From positions 186,001 through 250,000 of the forward strand of contig JAAOMT010000031.1 of the NCBI GenBank assembly GCA_016748015.1: a stretch of 64,000 nt of DNA, read 5' to 3'. The translations under genes and the position numbers were made by a program. This document shows, in pieces, positions 23,000-32,747 of this stretch. Source of the DNA: Geosiphon pyriformis. Lineage: Eukaryota; Glomeromycota; Glomeromycetes; Archaeosporales; Geosiphonaceae. Position 1 is the first letter of the stretch; every line of letters begins with the position of its first letter. A model generated the notes under the pieces. That model saw nothing but the letters and a program-made list of their open reading frames with translations. It searched no databases and was not told where the DNA came from.

Positions 23000-24415
23000 T
23001 TTATGTGTAGTTTTCCTGGTTTGTGATGTATAATGTATTTGTAGTCTGTTAGGAAGTCATTTCATCAAAACTGTTTGGCACTTTGTTCAGTTTTCTTTTT
23101 ATTAAGCCATTTAAGGCCAATATTGTTAGTTATTATATTAAATTCTTTTTTATTCTTCAGGTATTGTTGAAAGTGTTTGAGAGCCCAGATGACTGCAGTG
23201 GCTTCCAATTCAGTTAAGCCATATTTGAGTTCTGTTGGCTTGAGTGTTCTGCTGGCATAGGCAATAACTTGTTCCTGGCCATTTTCATCCAATTGTGATA
23301 AGATGATACCAAATGCTATGTGTAAAGCATCAGTAGCTAATTGGAATCGTTTGTTGAAGTCTGGGTAAGCAAGAACTGGGGCTGTTGTCAATTTTGTTTT
23401 GAGAGTTTCAAAAGCTTTTTGTTGTTCTTCAGTCCATTTGTATGGTACATTTTTGTTGATAAGATAATTGAGTGGTTTGGCAATTTCTGAGAATCCTTTT
23501 ATAAATTTTTGATAGTAAGAGACTAATCCTACAAATCCTCATAGTTCTGTGGTATTTCTGGGAGTTTGAAAGTTTTTGACAGCACTGATTGTTCCAGGAT
23601 TTGGTTTGACTCCATCTTTGCTAACAATGTGTCCAAGAAAAATTAGGCTTGTTTTTCTAAAGTGACATTTTTCAATGTTTAACTTCAATCCTGCTTTCCA
23701 TAATCATTGAAAAACTTCTCGCAGGTGGATAAGATGAGTCTTAAAGCTTGGTAAGTATACATTAGTGTCATCAAGATAGACAACTATGAATTGCCATAAG
23801 AGTCCTTCATATACAACATCTATGAGTTGCTGGAATGTTGCTGGTGTATTGCAGAGTCCAAAAGACATAATATTGAACTCATATTTTCCTCCCTAGGTGG
23901 TAAATGCTGTTTTGGGTCGGTCTTTTAGGTCCATTTTGACTTGCCAGTATCCACTTTCCAAGTCTAAAGTTGAGAAAAACTTGGCTTTTCTTAGAGCATC
24001 TAACATGTCATCAATTCTTGGAAGAGGATAAGCATCTTCAATTGTCACACTGTTCAATTGGTAATAGTTAACACAAAATCTGATTTTTCCATTTTTTTTT
24101 TTGACAAGGACTACTGGTAAGGCCCAAGAACTTCTTGATGGTTGAATCAATCCGTTATTGAGCATTCTCTGAACTTCTTCTCTAATGAATTGGTGGCTGG
24201 CAGGTAACACTCTGTAAGCTTGCTGATGTTTTGGTAGAGCATCTCCTGTATGGATCTGATGTTGAACCATATCTGTTTTTCCTAGGTCATTGTTGTCTTT
24301 TGTAAATATATCTGCAAATTCAGCTATCAATTGTTTCAATTGTCTTTGTTGTTGAGGTTCTAAGGGACCCATATTGATTCGAGAGAGTTTTTCTTCCAAA
24401 AAGTGGTAGTTTTAG
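23000..24415 (-). pseudogene. Ty3 reverse transcriptase and RNase H
   Basis: Copies the element RNA into DNA in the virus-like particle. Readable motifs from 24,399 down are PVVLVKKKNGKIRFCVNY, YPLPRIDDMLD, FSTLDLESGYWQV and KTAFTT, then after a stop FGLCNTPATFQQ and the catalytic YLDD (near 23,780). The RNase H part from 23,391 has QLATDALHIAFG, ELEATAVIWALKHF and IITNNIGLKWL, where the usual TDN has become TNN (G-to-A). Stops at about 23,893, 23,705 and 23,540 interrupt one otherwise continuous frame. Confidence 0.85.
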
Positions 24416-24581
24416 TAATGGAAATGATATTTGGATTTGGAAGTAGAGTGTGCCTTACAATTTCGATGAAATTAGAGACAATTTGAGGGTTTTCATCTTG
24501 AAAAATATTGCTGTGTATAATTCCAATCTCTAGTTTGTTTAATAAGACAATAGGGTAATTATTGAAGTTGTAGAATATAAC

Positions 24582-25427
24582 TCAAAATTTTTTCATTCCT
24601 TTGGGAATATAAACGTTTGGAATTGAGATTTCATGCTTCAAACAGATTTGTTCATTGGATTCAAAGATTTGTTGTGTAGTAGTGGGTTTTGAGCAAGTGT
24701 AAATTTCGTGATGTTCTCCAAAAGATGAAATGGTAATTGGCTGGAGAAGTTGAAAAATCTGGTGAGATTTATTTTGTGTATTAAGAGCTATGTTTACTGG
24801 AACTGTAAATTGTCCAGTTGAACCAAAACTTTGAGTTCCTTTTTCACTTTTTCCCAATTGTTCTTTGTTGTTTACTGATTGTAAACCCGAAATGTTGATT
24901 AAGGGTAAGTAAATTGCTTGAGCAATTTTTTCAGCATGTTCAATTTTGAATGGTTTGTCTGTCTCATTTTGTAACATGATGGTAATGTCTCTAATGTATT
25001 CTGTATCTATAACTTTTCCTCTAATATTGATTCCTTTGCTTGCCAATGATGATCTGGAGGCAATTTGAACCATTGCTTCTGGTAGTATTTCAAAAGCAAT
25101 TTTGAGATTGATTTTTGTCAAGGACTTTGGTTGGAGAACCAAAGTATCTTTTTCTGGATATCTTAAGTCATATCCAGCATCAATTTCGTGTGCTTTTTCT
25201 GGTCTGATTCCTTGGCCATGGTTGTCAAAATATTTAAGTTGTAGAGGTGGTTGCTTTTCAAAAAGATAGATGGGGGTGGTTGGTAGTTTTTCTACTAGTT
25301 CAGATACTCCAAATTCGATTTCATTTTCATCATTCTCATCTGGCAGAAGAATGCTAAGAGCATAGCATTCTAAACACCATTGGTCATCACAAGGCATAAC
25401 ACATTCTTCACATAATTGAATGTTCAT
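24582..25427 (-). pseudogene. dUTPase domain of the Ty3 polyprotein
   Basis: A 281-residue open segment with the five trimeric dUTPase motifs in order: EIDAGYDLRY, IASRSSLASKGI, GKVIDTEYIRDITI, AEKIAQAIYLPL and KGTQSFGSTG. The family hydrolyses dUTP and so limits uracil in newly made DNA. Several consensus positions have changed (YIRD for YRGE type, EKIAQ for DRIAQ type, a disturbed motif 5), all explicable by transitions, so activity is doubtful. It is preceded by a C-x2-C pair-rich segment (CEECVMPCDDQWCLEC). It lies between protease and RT, in the same polyprotein as both in the intact family as far as the frames show. Confidence 0.8.
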
Positions 25428-25876
25428 TTGCTCTAATTGTTGAATTAAGCTTCTTTGGTCAGATATATGTGGCTTGCAATTTGGTGGTAGGTTTCTATTT
25501 CATCTTCATAATCAAATCTAGCTAATNNNNNNNNNNNNNNNNNNNNTCTGGTCTGATCCCTTGGCCATGGTTGTCAAAATATTTAAGTTGTAGAGGTGGT
25601 TGCTTTTCAAAAAGATAGATGGGGGTGGTTGGTAGTTTTTCTACTAGTTCAGATACTCCAAATTCGATTTCATTTTCATCATTCTCATCTGGCAGAAGAA
25701 TGCTAAGAGCATAGCATTCTAAACACCATTGGTCATCACAAGGCATAACACATTCTTCACATAATTGAATGTTCATTTGCTCTAATTGTTGAATTAAGCT
25801 TCTTTGGTCAGATATATGTGGCTTGCAATTTGGTGGTAGGTTTCTATTTCATCTTCATAATCAAATCTAGCTAATT
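25198..25876. other. Assembly gap (25,527-25,546) flanked by overlapping copies
   Basis: Twenty N at 25,527-25,546. The 329 bases before the gap (25,198-25,526) reappear after it (25,547-25,876) with only about one difference (GATTCC against GATCCC). The gap is therefore probably spurious: two contig or haplotype ends that overlap. The apparent second start of the dUTPase segment at 25,776 is a product of this duplication. Confidence 0.8.
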
Positions 25877-26500
25877 CCATGGTATACTCAATGTATTCAG
25901 CTTTTTTTATTTAGTGGACATCTTCTTGGGTGGCTCCATTGATTAATGCTATTGCTAGTCAAAAATCATTTTAGCATTATGAAGGTAGTGGTAAAGTTTA
26001 TTAAGAGCACTGTTGTATGCTGCATCAAATGGTGTTTCTCTTCTGACTTTTTCCGAAATTGATAGAGCATATTGACAGGTCTGATTACATACTTCTCTTC
26101 TCATTGCTATATCAATCCAATTGTATTCTTCTGGTAGTCTTTCTCCACAAGTAAGGCAAGGAGTTTTGTCCTATTTTCCACTTCTTTTTGGGGATCCAAA
26201 TCATTCTCTATGGCATGCCTTATAGAAGTAGCAAGTGTGAGTTTTGTATTCCTTTTCTGGGGAAATACAGGCTCCCATAGATGAAAGCTTCTTTTTGCAA
26301 TCTTTGCATTTTAGTAGAATGTATAATGGTTCTTTTTGTGGTTCTGGTGTAGAATATCTAACTTTCTTCCATCCTCTTAATTCTTTGAAAATCTCTTGTT
26401 CTGTTTCCTCAGCCCAATTGGATGGTGATCCAAGACCCATGTAGGTTTCAGTGAGTAGTATTTTTTTCTCTTCTTCAAATTCAAATACTAGAGCTTTTTC
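25547..26500 (-). pseudogene. Cysteine-rich region between protease and dUTPase
   Basis: Reverse-strand polyprotein segment upstream of dUTPase. From 26,440 it reads GLGSPSNWAEETEQEIFKEL, then a cysteine/histidine-rich part with KCKDC, HTC, CH, after a stop PCLTC, VCNQTC, and finally CEEC, CDDQWCLEC. This looks like several zinc-binding pairs in about 200 residues. The gag frame runs through to about 25,965, where a frameshift leads into the dUTPase frame. I know no standard name for this module; it is not part of a minimal Ty3 pol. Confidence 0.55.
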
Positions 26501-27000
26501 TGATCATTTGTTAAAGATACCACAAATTGCAGATACTATAGTATATTGTCCTTGGTATGAGATTTTAAGTTCTTGAGTTTCCCAGTTCAGGTTTGTATTG
26601 GCCTTAAGAAGCCAATCATTTTCAACTAAAGCTTGGTATTAGGGTGCATCCATAACAAGAACTTTAACTAGAATGATAATTCCATCAATTGTAAAAGAGA
26701 AATCATCAATTTCTCCTACTGGAGTCTTCTTTATACCATCAGCTGTGACAATAACTGTTTGAGCTGGTCTGTCTACGTTTTGTTTGAGTTGTTGCATCAG
26801 CTGGTAAGTGATGATACTTTCAGCCAATCCACTATCTAATATTAAGCAAATGGGTTTTTTTTCTCTTGTAGCTTCTGTATACATAGCAGTAATTGCTTTT
26901 TGTTTATTGACTGCTGTATTACTAACCAGAAATGGTGATTCATTTGCTTCAAATTCAAATGGAAATATATCTGACAGATTGGCATTTTGGGCAATTTGAG
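26500..27000 (-). pseudogene. Ty3 retropepsin-type protease
   Basis: Processes the polyprotein. The segment from 26,884 has CLILDSGLAESIITYQLMQQ with the catalytic DSG triad, then VIVTADGIKKTPVGEIDDF and, after a stop at 26,639, YQALVENDWL. It is in the same frame as gag upstream (the distance from the gag segment at 28,276 is a multiple of three), so gag and protease were one polyprotein without frameshift signal. One in-frame stop disrupts it. Confidence 0.75.
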
Positions 27001-28930
27001 CTAGTAGAATGGTGTGGTTGGAAGGATTTGATCTTGATGCTACAACTTCACTTTCAGAAAGTGCAGTTTGTTGAAAATCCGATTCCTCTGGTATTGTAAG
27101 ATAACTGGATTGAGTGTGATAGTGATTGGGTCTTTGCTAACCAGAATTTTGGAAAACCAACTGGTTATTTGAATTGATTCTGTTGTTGTTACTTTGCAAT
27201 TGATTTTGGAATGTAAATTGGTTATGTTGAACCAATTTTCTTGCTGATACTTGATATTGTTGAGTGGGTGGTATCTGATATGACTGAATTGGTAAAGATT
27301 GCTGATATTGTTGCTGCATTGATTGTGGAGCTGGTGAATAGTAACTGTTTTGATTTTGTGGTCTTGATGAATAATAGATTGGTGGTGGAGATTAGTAATA
27401 AGATTGTTGTGATGAAGAGTAATGTTGATTACTCCTGTTTTGTTGGTCTCTTTGTAATTTTTTACAATCTCGTTTCCAGTGTTCTGGAATTCCACAATAA
27501 TGACAATTTTGAGGTTGGTTGTTGGATGGTAATCTAAAATTGTTTTGGTTGCATTATTGTGGGAGTTAATATCTTTGTGGTTGTTGTTGCTGTTGTTGTT
27601 GATTTGTGAAGTAGCTTTTAACCTTTTTTGTGAGTTGGTCTATCTTCTCTTCAGCTGCTGAGCTGGTTTCTCCAATTGCAAGGTTTACAAGCTTGGTGTG
27701 ATTTGCTTTTTCTATTGCTATTTCATAGCTCTTTGCATGTCTAATAGCAGTTGCTAAGTCTGCTAGAGCATGTGGACAGACTTTCTTAATCAGTTTGTCT
27801 TTTAACCCTGCTATAAACTGATCCAAAATTTGAGTATTAGAATAGTAGTCATTGGTTTCTAATTGTCGGATTCGTCTAAAAAGTTTGTTAAATCTTTCAA
27901 GATAGGTCATAACAGTTTTAGATGTTTTTTGTTTGATATTGTGAAAGTGGTTTCTGAGAGTGATAAAGGTATTGTTGTCAGTAAATTGTTGTAGAAAAGC
28001 ATCTTTGAATGCTTGCCAGTTTTCAAATGGTTTTTCTAAATTTTCAAACCATTCTCTTGCTGTTTCTTGGAGAAAGTAGGGAATTGTTTTAAGCATTCTT
28101 GCTGCAATCCAACCATTTGCATCTTCTGCTTTTTGAACTTTGTCAAGCCATTCTTGAGAACTGGTATCATTGTTTTTACCAGTGAATTCTGGAATTTTTG
28201 CAATGTAAGCAGTTGTCATTTCTTTTTTGTTTCCTGTGATTTTTTCTGGTTCTGATTCAGTTTTTTCACTTTCCAAGCTTTCTGAATGATTACTTTCGTT
28301 TTCCTGTAAGTAATCAATGATATTGGCACTTGTTAATATTGGTTCTTGTTGTTAAGTAGAATTTCTAGGTGACTGAAAATCTTCTGGTCTGGAGAAATGG
28401 TTAAGTAGTGAACTTGGTGTTTGTGATTGAAAAAGTAAAATTGGAAATAATGTAATAGAAAGTGGTAATTTGACACTGGTTCCTTGTTCAGGTGTTTGCA
28501 AGTGTTTGGCAGTTGTCTTTGATAGTATTGGAGTGTTTGGAGTGGTTTTTGAGTATTGTTTCACTTTTTGTTTGTCTTTGTTGCTTGTCTCTGTTTCTGA
28601 TTCAAAAAAGTATTTGGGCTGTACTGGGTATTTTTCTTCACAGTACTCAATAATATTAAAATTAAGTTCTTGGAAGTAGATAACAAGTGTTTCACTGTTC
28701 AGGTCTTCTGTTCCCAATTGTAAATAATGCACTAAATTATTGTAGAGGTTGTTTCTAACTTTTGAAATGTTGTAGTTTCCAAAAAGATAATTGTTGATGT
28801 AATTTTCAATATATTGGTATACTGATTTCTTAACAACTTCAATTCCGTCTGGAATGTTGAATCTTTGCTTGCAGTGAGTGTAAATTGACTGATAATACTC
28901 TAGAGTTGTTGTGTCTGGTGTGGTCGCCAC
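27001..28930 (-). pseudogene. Ty3 gag with CCHC knuckle
   Basis: Starts at the reverse-strand ATG 28,930 (MATTPDTTTLEYYQSIY). The retrotransposon gag (capsid-like) region lies at about 28,230-27,760: EWLDKVQKAEDANGWIAARM, WFENLEKPFENWQAFKDAFL and FNKLFRRIRQLETNDYYSN. A polyglutamine run is near 27,580 and a CCHC knuckle CHYCGIPEHWKRDC near 27,500-27,460, followed by a Gln/Ser/Tyr-rich linker. It would form the particle around element RNA in the cytoplasm. Stops at 28,352, 27,566 and 27,137 break one continuous frame. Confidence 0.8.
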
Positions 28931-28957
28931 TTTGAATTTGTTGTTGTTGTGTTATTT

Positions 28958-28973
28958 CTATAAGAAAGCACCA
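28958..28973 (-). promoter_or_regulatory. Possible primer binding site
   Basis: On the element strand, two bases after the 5' LTR, the sequence is TGGTGCTTTCTTATAG. It starts with TGG, the complement of a tRNA CCA end. The matching tRNA was not identified, and mutation may have blurred it. Confidence 0.35.
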
Positions 28974-28975
28974 AA

Positions 28976-29985
28976 TGTTACTGGAGGTTTTTGCTCTCTT
29001 TTTTTGAATGTTGTTAATGTTGATTTGCTGTGAATTCACATTTCCAGAAAGTAGTTGGACCTCCAGTAACTGAATTTATCTTCAAATTATTTCTTATAAT
29101 TTGAACTGCTGGGCTTATAAATGGAATAACCAATTCCTTGCCAGTTATTTTATGTAGTTACATTATAGTAAATATCAACTCTTTCCTAGGAATTGCTCAT
29201 CTGAAAGCTCATTAAAAATGTGTAGTTACTTTGCTGTGAAAGTCAACTCTTCTACAGAAATCTTGTCTATAGGCTACCCTAATTATTATAATAAAAAAAT
29301 AAAAAAAATGTAAAAAAAATGTAAAAAAAATTGAATTCTGTCAAGGGAAATGTTTTTTATCCAGGCCTGGAGTCACTAACAGTTTACTGAAATTGGTAGC
29401 TAATCAATTTCAAAACGTTAGTTGAATTTTGGGGATTTTTTAAGTGCAATAATTAAAGAATTTGGTTTTTCGAATTATTTGATATTTATTTCTTTTTGTG
29501 TGTAGGAATAGTTCTAAGTAATAAATCTAAAGTAAAATACATTTTCTTGAAGAAAAAAGCTCTTCTTTTATACAACTTGTTGTAATACTAGTCTATGAAC
29601 TTGTACTTTTTCTCTTTGCTCAATTTTTGGCGAACTAAAGATACATTTTGATGAACTACAAGTTATTTTGCTAAACTATTGATTAATTTGGGTGAACTAT
29701 TCATAATTTCAGTAAATTTCTATAAATTTCGGCAAATTTTTTATAAATTTTGGCGAATTTTTGTAAATTTCAGCAAATTTTAGAATGTTACAAAGTTCAG
29801 GGTATTATGTAATTTGATCATCCTACTTTCTGTTATACTAATTGGATTATTTAATTGAATCGTAATATGTGATAATTGATTAAATAATAAATGATAATTT
29901 GAAATAATATTAATATATTAATTAATTATAGAAATTATAAGGGTAATTTTCTTGCTAATTAATAGCTAAAATTCTACTGATAATA
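28976..29985 (-). repeat. 5' LTR of the Ty3/gypsy element
   Basis: On the plus strand it starts TGTTACTGGAGG and ends GATAATA (TAACA in the other LTR, one C-to-T change). It is full-length similar to 19,691-20,702. It contains the same degenerate TTTGGCGAA-type array (about 29,700-29,780). It is expected to hold the element promoter. Confidence 0.9.
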
Positions 29986-31290
29986 CTGGCCACCAACCTA
30001 AAAGATTATATCACTAATCTCAAAAGCAGTACAGCCAGAAGAGAGATTGACCAACTTGGCCTTAAACTTATCACGAGACAAAATAGTCTCATTTTAATTT
30101 ACCAGAGGGAGAATTCTAATACTATCCTTGTCCACCAAAACTAATCAATAATTCAAAATAGACACAGCAAAGTCCAACTATTCAAAATAAACCACTATGT
30201 ACTGCCAAACACCAGCAGACTTCAGCATAACACAAGTAACATTACCAAACACACTAAGAACTGTCTTAATATTAGCAGCAAACACACCCAAGGGCACATC
30301 ATGCAATGCAACAGCAGCAGAAAAGGAACCAGACTCAGAAATTACCAAAGACTTGGCAATTTTGAAGGTGGCCAAATGTACAAAGCTTGTAAGCTCAACC
30401 TAGAATACAGCTTCTAAAGACACTTGAGAAGCAAACTCCACACAAAACAGCTTCATATTGTCTTTTGATACTGATTTTGCACCCAAAAAACCATGTACTG
30501 ACTGAAACACAGCCTTAATATGAGCCAATTTGATCTTAAAAGTAACACCAGGCACCAGAGTGGAGGCCACCCATCCAACAAATCTTTGACAACTAGTAAT
30601 AGTTTTTTAAGCACCATTAGAAACAGCACCAGAAACTAAAGGAGAAAATAAATCAGTTTCTATTTGATCAGCCCAGTTCTCAAAAACAGGTGACCCAACA
30701 GGAGAAGATTGTTTTGTTTTTAGAACTGGCAAAGATCCACCAGAAGACACCACATTTGGCAACACAGCCAGTGATTGATCTTGGCCCATTTTGGATGATA
30801 TGCTGGATAATGCTATAGAGATCTCATCTAAGATCTTATTGAAAACCACAAAGAGGTTCAGTGTAATAATAGCAGAGGCAAGTGACTGCCTTTACTTCTC
30901 TGAACTTTTGGTCTTTTTGACCATTTTTTTTGAAGAGGTGGTGCTAGCAGCACCAAGTGTTGAATCTATAGAGGAGAAAACCAGCTTATTTACTGGTCTA
31001 TTATTAAAAACTTTTGGGTTCTTGGTTGGGATGGAAGCAACACTAGAACTAACTCAAGTGTGTCTCTTTGAGAGAACTTTGACCAGTGAAAAACCAGCCA
31101 AAGATGAGGAAATTGCTTCAGTGGCTACCAAAGGCAACTTATTATGATTACTGGATAAGAGGAAGACTTCTAAAACATTTTGCCTAGTTGCTTCTATAAT
31201 AGAGAGAGCTTCTCTAATTGAAATTTTATTAGATATCTCAGGACAGATATCAGGTGCAGCTTTTTTACTCTTTGCTCTGGTCGTGGTCAT
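29986..31290 (-). pseudogene. Element E ORF, N-terminal two thirds
   Basis: Starts at the reverse-strand ATG 31,290 (MTTTRAKSKKAAPDICPEIS). In the frame joined to 19,686-18,865 the ORF is 2,127 nt, 709 codons including the stop. Visible parts are a basic N-terminus, a long serine/threonine-rich linker, a segment with KSVSKDNMKLFCVEFAS and an RRM-like fold near residue 325 (VALHDVPLGVFAANIKTV, then FGNVTCVML). The RRM resembles that of LINE ORF1. Several in-frame stops exist (31,054, 30,892, 30,607 and others, reverse strand), so this copy is not functional. Confidence 0.7.
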
Positions 31291-31313
31291 GAAATTAAAG
31301 AGACAAAAAGTTT

Positions 31314-32747
31314 TAATTTTTTTTTTTTTTTTTTTTTTAAAATTTCATATTTTTAACTATTTTTAATAATAAAATTATAGTTAATTTCAAAAAATTTTAA
31401 AACGTTATATTGTTAATAATAAATAATAAATATTTAAAAATTTTTTTAATATTCAAAAATTAAAAACTTAATTAAAAATTTAATTAAAAATTTAAAAAAT
31501 AATAAAAAATAAATTTTTTGTTAACAAAATAATTATTTAAAAAATTATGTTATTTGTTAAAAAAACAGCAAAAAATAAAGTAATTATAAAGAAAATTATT
31601 ATTGTTTATATAATTTTACTTGTTTTAAATTTAATTTTTTTTATTACAATGTTATTTTAATTAAGACATATTATTTTAATATATATGAATATTACATTAT
31701 TCTTTTATCTATAATTAATTAATTATTTTTTTAAAAAAAAAACATTTAAAAATTATTGAATCAATTTTTAATATTAATTTGATTGACTTATTGCAATTTT
31801 TTATTATAATGTAACTTGACAAATAATTTGTATAAAACCTATTGTATTCAGTCCACTGGAATGTTTCAAGAAAAACTTCTTGGCATTTAGAAGTTCCATT
31901 TATTATCGTCATTTTTATGACTAATTTAGTCTTTTAATGATTTTCCATAATAATCAATCAACATTACATAACGAGAAGTTATTTTGGGCCATGTGAATAT
32001 TCTTTTGTATAAATTTGAATGGTAAATAAATCTTACTTTGGGTAAAATTTTTTGCATTAGTAACATTGTTTCCAATTTTGGCAAATTTTTGTTCAATTTT
32101 ATCTGATCTCTTGTTCTTGTTCTATTTGACTTTCTTTAATCGACTTCGATCTTTGCACAAAATCACGTTAAAAAAATTTTGATTTACACTTTGACCATGT
32201 TAATAATAATATCAGTTTGATCTAGATATCATATCAGAACCGTATAACGATTTTATCTTTCAATCAAAAAAAATTTCAAGAGGGAAATGCAATAATGCAT
32301 CACGAGCGAAAACGTAAAAGTGCTTTGAATAAGGATTTTGAGTGATTGATATTTTAACAAGTTAATTTTCCCCACATTTATTATTTCAACTTGAAACCAA
32401 CCGATTGTGTAAGGAAATGTCTTTAGGTATTCTTTATCGGCTATAACTTTTTTTAATGGCTTCCTTTGTATAGATTGTAGAAGATCATCTTACCTTGAAG
32501 AATCACTGTGTGTACCCACGCAGCCCTAAACCTACAAAAAAATTATCAATCAACTGCTCTTTAAGAAGTCTTTCAAATTCTAACTCTATTATATGGAATT
32601 GCTTGTATTGCGCCATTAATAATTTTCTCTTCTGGTCAAAGAATCAAGTTGAACCGAAGGTTCGAAGGGCGGTTATAAGGCTATTGGCAAAGGAATTTAT
32701 TGAAAGTATTCCTATCGGGATTCCTAGAATCAAAAAATAGTGAAACG
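31314..32747. other. Intergenic region upstream of the PH-domain gene
   Basis: Starts with a T-run (31,317-31,339) and A/T-rich DNA to about 31,900, then becomes more balanced. No gene is recognised. It should hold the promoter and 5' UTR of the downstream gene. A GTAAGG at 32,409 with AG at 32,472-32,473 could be a 5' UTR intron of about 65 bp, but nothing proves it. The small frame at 32,495-32,740 has no recognisable product. Confidence 0.4.

Larger units (their letters stand above)
19691..29985 (-). mobile_element. Ty3/gypsy LTR retrotransposon carrying dUTPase
   Basis: 10.3-kb reverse-strand element with 1,012- and 1,010-bp LTRs, a primer-binding-like site, a polypurine tract, and genes in the order gag, protease, cysteine-rich region, dUTPase, RT, RNase H, integrase (Ty3 order), then an extra ORF. 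The target duplication is CTGG (19,687-19,690 and 29,986-29,989). It lies inside element E. The LTRs differ mostly by transitions, so it accumulated C-to-T and G-to-A changes after insertion. Coding regions carry stops and at least two frameshifts, and an assembly gap lies in the dUTPase region. Confidence 0.9.
18731..31313 (-). mobile_element. Element E: ORF1-only LINE-like element split by Ty3
   Basis: Reverse-strand element of about 2.25 kb in two pieces, 29,986-31,313 (5' part) and 18,731-19,690 (3' part), separated by the LTR retrotransposon at 19,691-29,985. The pieces share a CTGG duplication at the junction, and their coding frame rejoins exactly when the insert and one CTGG are removed. 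It has one RRM plus CCHC protein gene and then directly the 3' tail shared with the autonomous LINEs; there is no endonuclease or reverse transcriptase. The copy at 44,290-46,545 has the same plan and length. Confidence 0.75.

Noticed and set aside
25522-25776. Second dUTPase gene start at 25,776
   Set aside because: Duplicate of 25,427 caused by overlapping sequence on both sides of the N gap.
26244-28679. Plus-strand frames within the Ty3 element (for example 26,244-26,444, 27,241-27,537 and 28,470-28,679)
   Set aside because: They lie opposite gag and pol coding sequence with recognised domains.
32409-32473. 5' UTR intron of the PH-domain gene (GTAAGG to AG)
   Set aside because: Plausible ends only; nothing in the sequence tests it. 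Mentioned in the upstream region entry.
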